NCBI RefSeq assembly: GCF_000769405.2
Contig: NZ_CP053439.1
Location: forward strand, 2,914,001-2,978,000
Length of the DNA: 64,000 bases
Direction of reading: 5' to 3'
From: Rhizobium brockwellii
GTDB lineage: Bacteria > Pseudomonadota > Alphaproteobacteria > Rhizobiales > Rhizobiaceae
The translations under genes and the position numbers were made by a program. Positions 9,013 to 18,294 of the stretch are shown one piece after another. Position 1 is the first letter of the stretch, and each line of letters begins with the position of its first letter. The notes under the pieces are model-generated. The model saw nothing but the letters and a program-made list of their open reading frames with translations. It did no database searches and was not told the origin of the DNA.

Positions 9013-10074
9013 ATGTCTTTTCTCACGCTGACCAACATTCAGAAATCCTTCGGCCCGGTTCAGGTCGTCAAGAACTTCAACATGACGATCGAGAAGGGTG
9101 AGTTCGTCTCCTTCCTCGGACCGTCGGGCTGCGGCAAGACGACCGTCCTGCGCATGATCGCCGGCTTCGAAACGCCGACCGGCGGCACGCTGACCATCAA
9201 CGGCAAGGACCAAAGCGCGCTGAAGCCGAACCAGCGCAATATCGGCATGGTGTTCCAGGCCTACGCGCTGTTCCCCAACATGACGGTACACGACAACGTC
9301 GCCTTCGGTCTCAAGGTCGCCGGCGCCCCAAAACCTGAAATCGACGCCCGCGTCAAGGAAATGCTCGGCCTGATCAAGCTTGATCACCTCGCCGACCGCT
9401 TCCCCTACCAGATGTCGGGCGGCCAGCAGCAGCGTGTCGCCCTTGCTCGTGCGCTTGCTGTCAAGCCGCAGGTGCTGCTGCTCGACGAGCCGCTCTCCGC
9501 ACTCGACGCCAAGATCCGCGTGTCGCTGCGCGAGGAAATCCGCCAGATCCAGCAGCAACTCGGCATCACCACAGTCTTCGTCACCCATGATCAGGAAGAA
9601 GCCCTGTCGATCTCCGACCGCATCGTCGTCATGAATGCCGGCAAGGCCGACCAGATCGGTTCGCCCTTCGAGATCTACAATACGCCGGCGACGCGCTTCG
9701 TCGCCTCCTTCGTCGGCACGCTGAACCTCATCGAGGCCAAGGTCGTCGATCCCGATACCAACCGCATCCAGATCGGCGATCAGGGCATAACGCTGAAGCA
9801 GTCGGTCGCGGCCCACAAGGCCGGCGAAACCATTTCGCTGGCGCTGCGTCCGGAAGCCGGCTCCCTCTCCGACAGCGTCAAAAGCGACACGGCGCTGACC
9901 GGTCAGGTCGTTTCGGCCCATTTTCTGGGGTCGGTCATCCGCACCCGCATGAATGTCGGCGGCAACGTCATCTCCTTCGACATGTTCAACAGCCCGGGCA
10001 CCACCCCGCCACAGGCCGGCGAAACGGTAACGCTGCGCTTCATGGCAGCCGACCTGCTCATCATCCGCGACTGA
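9013..10074 (+). CDS. ABC transporter ATP-binding protein, polyamine/iron type
   Basis: A 353-residue ATPase. It has Walker A GPSGCGKT near residue 36, signature MSGGQQQRVALARAL, Walker B VLLLDEPLSALD and the switch histidine FVTHDQEEA. A C-terminal TOBE-type regulatory region ends ETVTLRFMAADLLIIRD. It energises the two permeases upstream in the cytoplasm. It is the last gene of the 6147 operon and is followed by a rho-independent terminator. The PotA-like architecture is clear; the ligand is not. Confidence 0.95.
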   Translation: MSFLTLTNIQKSFGPVQVVKNFNMTIEKGEFVSFLGPSGCGKTTVLRMIAGFETPTGGTLTINGKDQSALKPNQRNIGMVFQAYALFPNMTVHDNVAFGLKVAGAPKPEIDARVKEMLGLIKLDHLADRFPYQMSGGQQQRVALARALAVKPQVLLLDEPLSALDAKIRVSLREEIRQIQQQLGITTVFVTHDQEEALSISDRIVVMNAGKADQIGSPFEIYNTPATRFVASFVGTLNLIEAKVVDPDTNRIQIGDQGITLKQSVAAHKAGETISLALRPEAGSLSDSVKSDTALTGQVVSAHFLGSVIRTRMNVGGNVISFDMFNSPGTTPPQAGETVTLRFMAADLLIIRD

Positions 10075-10095
10075 TTTCGCCAATACCTCTGAGAC

Positions 10096-10125
10096 AAAAG
10101 GCGCTGCAAAACGGCGCCTTTTTTC
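10096..10125 (+). terminator. Rho-independent terminator of the ABC operon
   Basis: Stem AAGGCGC (10098-10104) and GCGCCTT (10114-10120) with a 9-nt loop, followed by a T run. It starts about 20 bp after the ATPase stop. Confidence 0.85.
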
Positions 10126-10264
10126 ATTTCAGCTCGTCCGACCTGTCAGCAAACGTGATGCAGCCATCACCGCAAAGCACTTGAACTCTCCGAGGTCAGC
10201 GCCAGAAGTTGAGCAAACCAAATCTGCTGAGCAGCCCTCCGCCCGGCATTTTAGTCGATGGGAT

Positions 10265-10576
10265 ATGTCAATGATTACCTGCCACCTGCGTTATGTGATT
10301 GATCCGTATAAGCTTGCCGAATTCGAAGAATATGCCCGGCTCTGGATCCCGATCGTCAACAGGATGGGCGGCACCCATCACGGTTATTTCCTGCCGTCCG
10401 AAGGCGCCAACAATATTGCCGTTGCGCTGTTTTCCTTCCCGAGCCTTGCCGCCTACGAGGACTATCGCACACGCATGGCAAGCGATCCGGAATGTCAGGC
10501 GGCTTTCGAACTCGACAAATGCAACCGCAGTATCGTCAGCTATGAACGCAGCTTCATGCGGCCCGTACTCGGCTGA
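10265..10576 (+). CDS. NIPSNAP family protein
   Basis: A 103-residue ferredoxin-like (dimeric alpha/beta barrel) protein that starts MSMITCHLRYVIDPYKLAEF and contains WIPIVNRMGGTHHGYFLPSEG and SYERSFMRPVL. This matches bacterial NIPSNAP proteins of unknown function, some acting as small oxygenase-like or stress proteins. A longer in-frame start at 10181 adds a non-conserved, poorly coding extension, so ATG 10265 (or 10271) is preferred. It is monocistronic, with terminators on both sides. Confidence 0.85.
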   Translation: MSMITCHLRYVIDPYKLAEFEEYARLWIPIVNRMGGTHHGYFLPSEGANNIAVALFSFPSLAAYEDYRTRMASDPECQAAFELDKCNRSIVSYERSFMRPVLG

Positions 10577-10601
10577 TCAAACCCGCGCACGGCGGGAAAT
10601 G

Positions 10602-10635
10602 AAAAACCCCGCCAGCAGGCTGGCGGGACTTTTTC
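10602..10635. terminator. Bidirectional terminator
   Basis: GAAAAAC then CCCGCCAG/CTGGCGGG (10608-10615 and 10620-10627) then ACTTTTT. The A run on the left and T run on the right let it terminate both the NIPSNAP gene and the convergent sugar ABC operon. Confidence 0.88.
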
Positions 10636-10649
10636 GTTCAGTCATGCGC

Positions 10650-11651
10650 TTATCGGATCGCCTGGTCGTCGACATCGAAGCGGTGCACATGCGCCTGGTC
10701 AGGCGTCGCATAGACGATCTCGTCCGGCTCATATTGGTGTTCGCCGAAAAGACGCGCGGTCAACAGGCCGCATTGGTCGGATTCCAGATAGATGATCGTG
10801 TCGGCGCCGAGATGCTCGACATGCACGACCTTTGCAGCCCAAGTCCCCTGTTCGCGCGACAACGTCAGGTGTTCGGGACGCACGCCGATCGTCTTGGCGC
10901 TGTGATCGCCGACCTTCTCGGCCGCGATGAAATTCATCTGCGGGGAGCCGATGAAGCCGGCAACGAAGACATTGGCCGGTCGTTTGTAGAGTTCCATCGG
11001 CGAACCGATCTGCTCGATCGCGCCGGCATTCAAGACGACGATCTTGTCGGCAAGCGTCATCGCCTCGACCTGGTCGTGCGTGACATAGATCATCGTCGCC
11101 TTCAGGCTGCGGTGCAGCCGGGCGATTTCGAGGCGGGTCTGGACGCGCAGCGCCGCATCGAGGTTCGACAGCGGTTCATCGAACAGGAAGAGTTCCGGCT
11201 CGCGCACGATAGCACGGCCGATGGCGACGCGCTGGCGCTGGCCGCCGGAGAGCTCGGCCGGCCGCCGCGCCAGATAGGGTTCCAGCGACAGCATGCCGGA
11301 TGCCTTGCCGACACGCCTTTCGATCTCATCCTTGGCGGTGCCGGCCTGCTTGAGCCCGAGCCCCATATTGTCCTTGACCGTCAGATGCGGATAGAGCGCG
11401 TAGGACTGAAACACCATGGCGATGCCGCGCTTGGCCGGCGGCGTCAGCGTCTCGTCGCGGCCATTGATGATAACGGCGCCTGACGTGACGTCTTCGAGGC
11501 CTGCAATGCTGCGCAGCAGCGTCGATTTCCCGCAGCCCGACGGCCCGACGAAGATGACGAATTCGCCGTCCTTGACCTCGAGGTCGATGCCTTTCAGCAC
11601 TTCATGCGTGCCATAGGTCTTGCGGATGGATTTGAGTTGAAGCGATCCCAC
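10650..11651 (-). CDS. Sugar ABC transporter ATP-binding protein (UgpC/MalK type)
   Basis: A 333-residue ATPase starting at GTG 11651 ([14 protein letters not shown]) after AAGGGAAAG. It has Walker [11 protein letters not shown], signature [16 protein letters not shown], Walker [13 protein letters not shown] and [16 protein letters not shown]. The C-terminal TOBE region ([10 protein letters not shown]) is typical of carbohydrate uptake CUT1 ATPases. It is the last gene of the minus-strand sugar operon and works with the two permeases and the binding protein upstream of it. Confidence 0.95.
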   Translation of the reverse strand: MGSLQLKSIRKTYGTHEVLKGIDLEVKDGEFVIFVGPSGCGKSTLLRSIAGLEDVTSGAVIINGRDETLTPPAKRGIAMVFQSYALYPHLTVKDNMGLGLKQAGTAKDEIERRVGKASGMLSLEPYLARRPAELSGGQRQRVAIGRAIVREPELFLFDEPLSNLDAALRVQTRLEIARLHRSLKATMIYVTHDQVEAMTLADKIVVLNAGAIEQIGSPMELYKRPANVFVAGFIGSPQMNFIAAEKVGDHSAKTIGVRPEHLTLSREQGTWAAKVVHVEHLGADTIIYLESDQCGLLTARLFGEHQYEPDEIVYATPDQAHVHRFDVDDQAIR

Positions 11652-11661
11652 TGTCTTTCCC

Positions 11662-12720
11662 TTACAATCTGACCGGCTGGCCGGTACGCACGCTCTCGTC
11701 GGCGGCAAGGCAGATGCGCAGCGACGCCACCGCATCCGCCATATGGCGGTCGAGGTCCATATCCTCGCGGATCGCCCTCAGCATGAAGGCCTGTTCCAGG
11801 TCGCAGAGTTCCTGATGGCCGGGTTCGCCTTCCATCGTCATGTCCTGGTCGGGCCGAATGAACTTGCCGTCAGGCCCGGTCTCTGCCGTGTGCAGCCGGA
11901 TCACCGAGGTCTTGGTGTGCGTGTCTATATCGTCGGACTTGGCGTTCGGATCCATGACGATCGACACGGCGCCCTTCGGCGACATCACATCCTTCACGAA
12001 GAAGGCGGTTTCCGAAATCATCGGACCCCAGCCAGCCTCGTACCAGCCGACGGAACCATCCTCGAACAGCACCTGGAGGTGACCGTAATTATACATGTCG
12101 GCAGCGATCTCGTGGGACATGCGCAGCCCCATGCCGCGCACCTCGACGGCCCTCGCGTCAGTGATCTGGCACATGACGTCGACATAATGCACACCGCAAT
12201 CGACAATCGGCGAGGTCGTGCGCATCAGAGACTTATGCGTCGCCCAGGTCGGGCCGCTGGACTGCTGGTTGAGGTTCATGCGGAAGACGTAAGGCGGGCC
12301 GAGCTTGCGCGCCTCTTCGATCAGCTTCATCCAGGAGGGGTGATGGCGAAGGATATAACCGATCACCAGCTTGCGCCCGGCCTTCCCAGCCGCAGCAACG
12401 ACGCGCTCGGCATCGGCGACGGTGGTCGCCAGTGGCTTTTCAACGAAGACGTCGCAGCCGGCCTCGAAGGCGGCGACGGCATAATCGGCATGGCTGTCAG
12501 AATAGGTGTTGATCGAGCAGAGGTCCGGTTTCAGCTCGGCCAACGCCGTCGTGAAGTCGGGATGGATCGTATAGCCCTGCAGCTCGGGCTCCAATTGCGG
12601 CGTCGAGCGGTTGACGAGACCGACGATCTCAAAGCCCGGATTGTTGTGATAGGCGAGCGCATGGCTGCGGCCCATGTTGCCGAGGCCGGCAACGAGGACG
12701 CGGATCGGTTTTTCGGTCAC
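11662..12720 (-). CDS. Gfo/Idh/MocA family oxidoreductase
   Basis: A 352-residue dehydrogenase with an N-terminal Rossmann fold ([20 protein letters not shown]) and the hallmark [11 protein letters not shown], whose Lys is the catalytic residue. [10 protein letters not shown] lies in the second domain. The start is GTG 12720, overlapping the permease stop by 4 bp. It sits between permease and ATPase genes of a sugar importer, so it probably oxidises or epimerises the imported sugar in the cytoplasm with NAD(P). The substrate is not determinable. Confidence 0.93.
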   Translation of the reverse strand: MTEKPIRVLVAGLGNMGRSHALAYHNNPGFEIVGLVNRSTPQLEPELQGYTIHPDFTTALAELKPDLCSINTYSDSHADYAVAAFEAGCDVFVEKPLATTVADAERVVAAAGKAGRKLVIGYILRHHPSWMKLIEEARKLGPPYVFRMNLNQQSSGPTWATHKSLMRTTSPIVDCGVHYVDVMCQITDARAVEVRGMGLRMSHEIAADMYNYGHLQVLFEDGSVGWYEAGWGPMISETAFFVKDVMSPKGAVSIVMDPNAKSDDIDTHTKTSVIRLHTAETGPDGKFIRPDQDMTMEGEPGHQELCDLEQAFMLRAIREDMDLDRHMADAVASLRICLAADESVRTGQPVRL

Positions 12721-13556
12721 TTGACGGCTCCTGACGTGATGCCGCGGATCAGTTGCCGCGAGAAGATGACGTAGAGGACGAGGATCGGCAGGATCGCCAG
12801 CGACAGCGCCGCCAGCACCGCATTCCAATTGGTGACGAACTGGCCGATGAAGATCTGCGAGCCGAGCGTCACCGTCTTGGTGGCCTCGGAGGGCGCCAGG
12901 ATCAGCGGGAACCAGAGATCGTTCCAGATCGGGATCATCGTGAAGACGGCGACCGTCGCCATGGCCGGGCGCACCAGCGGCAGCACCAGGCGGAAGAAGA
13001 TCGCATATTCGGAAAGCCCGTCGATGCGCCCGGCATTCTTCAGATCGTCCGACACCGTGCGCATGAATTCCGACAGGATGAAGATCGCCAGCGGTATGCC
13101 TTGCGCGGTATAGACGAGGATCAGCGCCGTCAGCGTATTGACGAGGCCGGCCGCCACCATGCCCTGAAGGATCGCCACGGTGCCGAGGCGGATCGGGATC
13201 ATGATGCCGATCGCCATGTAGAGCCCAAGCAGCATATTGCCGCGGAAACGGTATTCGGAAAGCGCAAAGGCGGCCATGGCGCCGAAGAGCAGCACCAGCA
13301 GGATCGAGACGATCGTGACGATGAAGCTGTTCTGGAAATAGATGGCGAAATCGCCTTGCCCCAGTACCGTCTGATAGCCGACGAGGCTGAAGGTCGACGG
13401 CGTCGGGATCATCAGCGGTTCGCGGAAGATCGAGGCGCGATCCTTGAACGAGTTGATGATGGTCAGAAACACCGGAAACAGCGCGACCAGCGTATAGGCG
13501 CTGAGCGCCAGATGCACGAGGCCGGTGCGGATGGGAGATGTGCGTGCCTTGGACAT
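12717..13556 (-). CDS. Carbohydrate ABC transporter permease (MalG type)
   Basis: A 279-residue CUT1 permease with six helices, an N-terminal YTLVALFPVFLTIINSFKD segment and the EAA loop DGLSEYAIFFRLVLPLVRPAMATVA. The stop overlaps the oxidoreductase start. It is the second channel subunit of the importer encoded from 15988 leftwards. Confidence 0.94.
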   Translation of the reverse strand: MSKARTSPIRTGLVHLALSAYTLVALFPVFLTIINSFKDRASIFREPLMIPTPSTFSLVGYQTVLGQGDFAIYFQNSFIVTIVSILLVLLFGAMAAFALSEYRFRGNMLLGLYMAIGIMIPIRLGTVAILQGMVAAGLVNTLTALILVYTAQGIPLAIFILSEFMRTVSDDLKNAGRIDGLSEYAIFFRLVLPLVRPAMATVAVFTMIPIWNDLWFPLILAPSEATKTVTLGSQIFIGQFVTNWNAVLAALSLAILPILVLYVIFSRQLIRGITSGAVK

Positions 13557-13565
13557 GCGCGCTCC

Positions 13566-14513
13566 TCAGAACTGGTAGCGACGCATGCGCCGCTGGATGA
13601 CGAACAGATAAAGCGAGACGCCGGCGAGGATGATGAGGAACATCACCGTAGCGATCGTCGCACCCATCGAGCGGTCGCCGAGCTGAAGTTGGAAACCGAA
13701 GAAGGTGCGGTAGAGCAGCGTGCCGAGAATGTCGGTCGACATGTCAGGCCCGGCGAGAGCGCCCTGCACTGTATAGATGAGGTCGAAGGCGTTAAAATTG
13801 CCGACGAAGGTCAGGATCGAGATGATGCCGATCGCCGGCAGGATGAGCGGCAGCTTGATCTTCCAGAATTGGGCCCAGCCGGTGATGCCGTCGCATTCGG
13901 CCGCCTCGATCACCTCTTCGGGGATGCTGAGCAGTGCCGCATAGATCAGCATCATCGGAATGCCGATATATTGCCAGTTCGAGATCAGCGATACCGCAAT
14001 CAGCGCCGAACCGGACTTGCCGAGCCACGGGGCGAACAGGAATTTCAACCCGATAAGATCGAGCATCCAGGGCGCCACGCCCCAGATCGGTGAAAGGATG
14101 AGCTTCCAGATGAAACCGACAATGACGAAGGACAGCAGAGTCGGCAGGAACATCGCCGTGCGATAGAAGGCAACCCCGCGCAACTTCGGCACCGAAAGCA
14201 GGGCGGCAAGCGCCACGCCGATCGGGTTCTGCACGCACATGTGGATGGCAAAGAAGATCAGATTATTGACAAGGGCATTCCAGAAATCGCGCGCCCAGCG
14301 CGCATCGCCGAACAGCACTTTGAAATTCGCCAGTCCAACGAAGGCAGGCTGCCCGTCGACCGTATTGTAGAGCGACAGCCGAAGAGTTTCGATGAGCGGC
14401 AGCACCATGACCGCGGAATAGACGATCAGGGCGGGCAACATGAAGACGAAAATGTGCCAGCGCACCGGGCGCTTGATCGGGACGATATCAGCCGCGTTGT
14501 CGGTTTCGCTCAT
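13566..14513 (-). CDS. Carbohydrate ABC transporter permease (MalF type)
   Basis: A 315-residue permease starting MSETDNAADIVPIKRPVRW, with six helices and the EAA loop EAAECDGITGWAQFWKIKLPLILPAIG. The start at 14513 is preferred over a 14-residue extension that overlaps weakly coding DNA. It forms the channel with the 12717 permease. A mosaic repeat separates it from the binding-protein gene. Confidence 0.93.
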   Translation of the reverse strand: MSETDNAADIVPIKRPVRWHIFVFMLPALIVYSAVMVLPLIETLRLSLYNTVDGQPAFVGLANFKVLFGDARWARDFWNALVNNLIFFAIHMCVQNPIGVALAALLSVPKLRGVAFYRTAMFLPTLLSFVIVGFIWKLILSPIWGVAPWMLDLIGLKFLFAPWLGKSGSALIAVSLISNWQYIGIPMMLIYAALLSIPEEVIEAAECDGITGWAQFWKIKLPLILPAIGIISILTFVGNFNAFDLIYTVQGALAGPDMSTDILGTLLYRTFFGFQLQLGDRSMGATIATVMFLIILAGVSLYLFVIQRRMRRYQF

Positions 14514-14571
14514 TGGCTTTTGCCTGTTCTTGTCGACTGGCTGCAAGGGCAGCACAGGTGGAAACGTTGCG

Positions 14572-14706
14572 CCTCACCCTAACTCTCTGCCACCTGGGAA
14601 GAGAGGGAACACGCCCTGTTGAGATGCTATCGAGCTGGGAGGTCGCTGCGAGTCTCCTTCTCCCCGCGAGCGGGGAGAAGGTGGCCGGCAGGCCGGATGA
14701 GGGGCT
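14572..14706. repeat. Mosaic intergenic palindromic repeat, copy B (inverted relative to copy A)
   Basis: CCTCACCCTAACTCTC at one end and CTTCTCCCCGCGAGCGGGGAGAAG with GGCCGGATGAGGGG at the other. These are the reverse complements of the modules at 783-921. The element lies between the binding-protein and permease genes of one operon, a usual place for mRNA-stabilising palindromes. Confidence 0.78.
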
Positions 14707-14728
14707 GCAAACGCCGCCCCTGATCACA

Positions 14729-15988
14729 TCACTTGGCCGGCTTGAACCAGCTGTCGAGGCCCTTCTGGAGCTTTTCGGCAGCAACCGCAGGCGTATCCGT
14801 GCCGTTGATCACATTGGCCGATTCGACCCAGGTCTCGTTTTCGAGGTTCGGCGTGCCACGTGACAGGATCTGGTAGGTCGAGCGCACCGTCGACTTGTAC
14901 GGGCCGCGCCAGGAAACGAATTCCTGAGCGAGCGGATCGGACATCTTGACCGGGTTGGAATTCAGGCTGAAGAAGCCCGGCAGCGAGTTGGCATAGATAT
15001 CGGCGAACTCCGGCGAAGCGACCCAGCTGAGGAACTTCTTGGCTTCCTCGGCATGCGTGCTCTTTGCGTTCAGGGCAACACCGATATCCGGATGGTCGGA
15101 GATGTAGCCCGTGTCGCCTGCCTTCGGAACCGGCGGCGGAAAGGCGCCCATCTTGAACTGGGCCTGGCTGTTGAACAGCGAGATTTCCCACGAGCCGGCC
15201 GGATAGATCGCGGCACGACCGAGCGTGAACAGGTTCTGGCTGTCGGAGTAGGTCTGGGCTTCGAAACCGTCGCCGAGATAGGGCTTCCACTTGGCAAGCT
15301 CTTCATAGGGCTTGACCCAGTCGGCATCGGTCAGCTTTTGCTTGCCGGCGATCAGGGCGGCGCGGCCGTCCTCACCCTTCCAGTAGTTCGGGCCGATGTT
15401 CTGGTAGCCCATGGTAGCGGCTTCCCAGAGGTCCTTCGTGCCCATGGCGAGCGGGATGTAGGTGCCGTCGGCCTTGATCTTGTCGAGCGCTGCGTAGAAC
15501 TCATCCTGGGTCTTCGGCACCGAGATGCCGAGCTTGTCGAAGGCATCCTTGTTGTAGATGAAGCCGTGGATGACAGAAGCCATCGGCACGCAGAAGGTCG
15601 ACTTGCCGTCGTCGGTGCTCCAGGCAGCCTTGGCGACCGGCGAGAAATTCTCCATACCAGGCAGGCTGGTGATGTCGACGAGTTGCTTCTTGTTGAAGAG
15701 TTCGAGCGAAGCGTCGAACGGACGGCAGGTGATGATATCGCCTGCGGAGCCTGCATCGAGCTTGGCATTCAGCGAGGCGTTGTATTCGGTCGGCGCGGTC
15801 GGCGAGAAAACGATCTTGATGCCCGGGTTCTTGGCTTCGAAAGCCGGGATGATCTTTTCCTGCCAGATCTGCAGGTCGTCGTTACGCCAGCTTTCGACCG
15901 TCAGCGTGACGTCGGCGGCGTGGACGAGACCCGCTGAACTCAGCAGACTGGAGGCAAGCAGCAGGCTTTTCAGAGCAGTGTTTTTCAT
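14729..15988 (-). CDS. Sugar ABC transporter substrate-binding protein
   Basis: A 419-residue family-1 extracellular solute-binding protein with a Sec signal peptide (MKNTALKSLLLASSLLSS, cleavage near VHAAD). Typical segments are ESWRNDDLQIWQEKIIPAF, GDIITCRPFD, AAIYPAGSWEISLF and HAEEAKKFLSWVASPEF. AGGAGAGGGAA precedes the ATG at 15988. It is the first gene of the operon and faces the kinase/GntR genes across a 526-bp control region. It binds an oligo- or monosaccharide in the periplasm. Confidence 0.94.
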   Translation of the reverse strand: MKNTALKSLLLASSLLSSAGLVHAADVTLTVESWRNDDLQIWQEKIIPAFEAKNPGIKIVFSPTAPTEYNASLNAKLDAGSAGDIITCRPFDASLELFNKKQLVDITSLPGMENFSPVAKAAWSTDDGKSTFCVPMASVIHGFIYNKDAFDKLGISVPKTQDEFYAALDKIKADGTYIPLAMGTKDLWEAATMGYQNIGPNYWKGEDGRAALIAGKQKLTDADWVKPYEELAKWKPYLGDGFEAQTYSDSQNLFTLGRAAIYPAGSWEISLFNSQAQFKMGAFPPPVPKAGDTGYISDHPDIGVALNAKSTHAEEAKKFLSWVASPEFADIYANSLPGFFSLNSNPVKMSDPLAQEFVSWRGPYKSTVRSTYQILSRGTPNLENETWVESANVINGTDTPAVAAEKLQKGLDSWFKPAK

Positions 15989-16514
15989 TTCCCTCTCCTG
16001 TTTTAAGCGCCGCGAGGCGCTGTTTTCGATCTGAAACAAGCAATTGGTGTGTCTGAGGCAACACCCAACGCCCCTTGGAGGACCGCCAGCACTGCCGGTC
16101 CCGAAAGCTCGACGGACACGAAGGCGGATCGCCTGCGGCCGAACTGCGCGCCTTCCCGGCGGCTGCACCGGGAGCGGCGAAATGATGGGGAAAGCCGATG
16201 GATGCCCGAATTCGCCCCCAGCTTGATGGGCCGGGGGTCGTTCTCTCGATCATCCTCGAAGCGGTTCCGGCTTGACTTAACTGCCGGTTTTCGTGGGCTT
16301 CGAAGTGCTGTTCCCTTTTGCCGAATTAATGCCAACAAAATACCAATTGTCCAGCCGAAATTAACTTTTCGGCCTAATAAAACTCATTAAAAAATTTAAA
16401 CAAGCAAAATCAATATGATAAAAAGATTGATTTTCTACGTCATTCCCACTTGGTAAATGGTATTTTTTTGGTATTGTATTAAAAAACATAGGGAACGGCA
16501 TATTCGGAGGCCCG
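15989..16514. promoter_or_regulatory. Divergent control region with TGGTAT operator-like repeats
   Basis: The 526-bp gap between the divergent sugar importer and kinase/GntR genes turns AT-rich from about 16320. TGGTAT occurs at 16458-16463 and again at 16469-16474, exactly 11 bp apart. A related TGGTA lies at 16452-16456, and an inverted ATACCA at 16340-16345. These are candidate half-sites for the GntR/UTRA regulator at 17396. The remainder holds no convincing gene. Confidence 0.5.
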
Positions 16515-17399
16515 ATGACGGAGCTTGCAATCGGCATAGACGGCGGCGGAACGAGCTGCCGGGCCGCGGTCGCGGACAGGAGCGGCAATATCATCGGCCG
16601 CGGCAAGGCCGGCGCTGCCAACATCCTGTCGGATCTCGAAAACTCTCTTCTCAATATCGTTGAATCCGCCCGGCAGGCGCTAGGCGATGCCGGGCTTGCC
16701 GCTGAAACCATTTCCTCCGTCGCAGCCGTCGTCGGCGTCGCCGGTGCCAATGTCGGCGATTATGGCAGACGAATCGAAAAGGCCCTGCCCTTCACCGAAG
16801 GCCGCGTCGTCACCGATGCGTTGATCGCCCTGCAGGGCGCGCTCGGCGACGCAGACGGTATCGTCGGCGCTTTCGGCACCGGTTCGGTCTATAATGCCCG
16901 TAGGGATGGGCGGCTGAACGGCATAGGTGGCTGGGGTTTCGTCGTCGGCGACCAGGCAAGCGGTGCCCGCCTCGGTCGCGACCTCCTGGAACGATCGCTG
17001 CTCGCCCATGACAGAGTGCGCCCTGCATCGCCGATCACCGACGTGGTCATGACCGAATACGGCAACGATCCCGAGCGCATCGTCGAATTCGCGCATTCGG
17101 CAAGACCGAAGGATTTTGCCCGTTACGCGCCGATCGTCTTCGAACATGCGGCCAAGAACGATGCCGTTGCAGTTGGCATCGTCACGGATGCCGCAACAGC
17201 GATCGGCGAAAGCCTCGATGCGCTGCTCTGGCCCGAATGCCCGTCGATCTGCCTGCTCGGAGGTCTTGCCGAAGCCTATGAACCCTGGCTTTCCGAACGC
17301 TACAGGCCGCTGCTCGCCAGACCGAAGAACGATGCCTTGCACGGCGCGGTGGAACTTGCGGTGAAGCTCCTGAACAACAGGCAGAGAGGTGCGGCATGA
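16515..17399 (+). CDS. BadF/BadG/BcrA/BcrD-type ATPase, N-acetylglucosamine kinase-like
   Basis: A 294-residue ASKHA-fold kinase. The phosphate-1 loop is LAIGIDGGGTSCRAAVAD, phosphate-2 VGAFGTGSVYNAR, followed by GWGFVVGDQASGARLGRDLLERSLLA and the C-terminal adenosine segment ICLLGGLAEAYEPWL. This matches bacterial N-acetylglucosamine/amino-sugar kinases. GGAGGCCCG precedes the ATG. It is coupled by ATGA overlap to a GntR regulator and divergent from the sugar importer, so it probably phosphorylates the imported (amino)sugar. Confidence 0.9.
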   Translation: MTELAIGIDGGGTSCRAAVADRSGNIIGRGKAGAANILSDLENSLLNIVESARQALGDAGLAAETISSVAAVVGVAGANVGDYGRRIEKALPFTEGRVVTDALIALQGALGDADGIVGAFGTGSVYNARRDGRLNGIGGWGFVVGDQASGARLGRDLLERSLLAHDRVRPASPITDVVMTEYGNDPERIVEFAHSARPKDFARYAPIVFEHAAKNDAVAVGIVTDAATAIGESLDALLWPECPSICLLGGLAEAYEPWLSERYRPLLARPKNDALHGAVELAVKLLNNRQRGAA

Positions 17400-18160
17400 G
17401 CGACGACCTCGCTACCATCCTGTCCCTGGAGCGCTTGCAGGCTGCCGGCACCGGCCCGCTCTACGTCAAGCTGCGCCGCATGCTCGAAGAGGCCGTGCGC
17501 ACCGGCACGCTCGGCCACGGCGATGCGCTGCCGCCGGAACGCGACATCGCCGAATTCGCCGCCGTCAGCCGCGTCACCGTGCGAAAGGCTATCGACGATC
17601 TTGTCGCCGACGGACTGCTGGTGCGCCGCCACGGCTCGGGCACCTTCGTCGCCAAGCCGGTCTCCAAGGTCGAGCAACGCCTGTCGCAGCTCACCTCCTT
17701 TACTGAGGATATGGCGCGCCGCGGCATGTCCTCCCGCTCCGAATGGCTGCACAAGGGCATCCACACCCCCTCGCCCGACGAGATGATGATCCTTGGCCTC
17801 GGTACCGACGTCAAGGTTTCGCGCCTCTCCCGCCTGCGCATCGCCGACGACCAGCCGCTGGCGATCGAGAACGCCAGCGTCTCCGGCGAATTCCTCCCCG
17901 ATCCCTCGGCCGTCACCAATTCGCTCTATGCCGAACTCGAACGCCTCCAAGTTCGACCCGTGCGCGCCGTGCAGCGCATCTCGGCAACCAATATGAAGGA
18001 AGCCGACGCCCAGCTTCTCGGCGTCTCCGCGGGTGCGGCCGGCCTGTCGATCGAGCGTATCTCCTATCTCGGCTCCGGCCGCGCCGTCGAATTCACCCGC
18101 TCGCTTTATCGCGGCGATGCTTATGACTTTGTCGCGGAGCTGACGATCGCGATGACTTGA
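17396..18160 (+). CDS. GntR family transcriptional regulator, HutC/UTRA type
   Basis: A 254-residue regulator. The winged helix is at residues 20-90 (LYVKLRRMLEEAVRTGTL, PPERDIAEFAAVSRVTVRKA, LVRRHGSGTFVAKP), followed by a UTRA effector domain (VSRLSRLRIADDQPLAIENA; AVEFTRSLYRGDAYDFVAEL). It overlaps the kinase gene by 4 bp. UTRA regulators in sugar operons typically sense the phosphorylated sugar. It probably represses the divergent importer through the TGGTAT sites. Confidence 0.93.
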   Translation: MSDDLATILSLERLQAAGTGPLYVKLRRMLEEAVRTGTLGHGDALPPERDIAEFAAVSRVTVRKAIDDLVADGLLVRRHGSGTFVAKPVSKVEQRLSQLTSFTEDMARRGMSSRSEWLHKGIHTPSPDEMMILGLGTDVKVSRLSRLRIADDQPLAIENASVSGEFLPDPSAVTNSLYAELERLQVRPVRAVQRISATNMKEADAQLLGVSAGAAGLSIERISYLGSGRAVEFTRSLYRGDAYDFVAELTIAMT

Positions 18161-18214
18161 ACGCAAAGCCGACATCATCCACTCAAAAGAAAAATCTTCT
18201 TTATTTTCAAAAGC

Positions 18215-18250
18215 ATGAAGCCGGAAAAGTGAATCACTTTCCGGCTTCAT
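18215..18250. terminator. Convergent-gene hairpin terminator
   Basis: ATGAAGCCGGAAA-AGTGA pairs with TCACTTTCCGGCTTCAT, a 17-bp stem with one bulged A, between the convergent GntR and metH genes. On the minus strand the hairpin is followed by GCTTTTG, so it fits termination of metH better. Confidence 0.7.
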
Positions 18251-18294
18251 CATTTCTTGAATCACTTTATCAGCCGACGACGCCAAACAGCTGG

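Noticed and set aside
8782..10083. 433-codon minus-strand frame opposite the ABC ATPase
   Set aside because: It mirrors a complete ATPase with Walker and signature motifs; its own translation is Arg/Asp/Gly-rich and without domain character or a ribosome site.
12753..14093. 446-codon plus-strand frame opposite two sugar permeases
   Set aside because: Antisense of two permeases with EAA loops; highly charged low-complexity translation.
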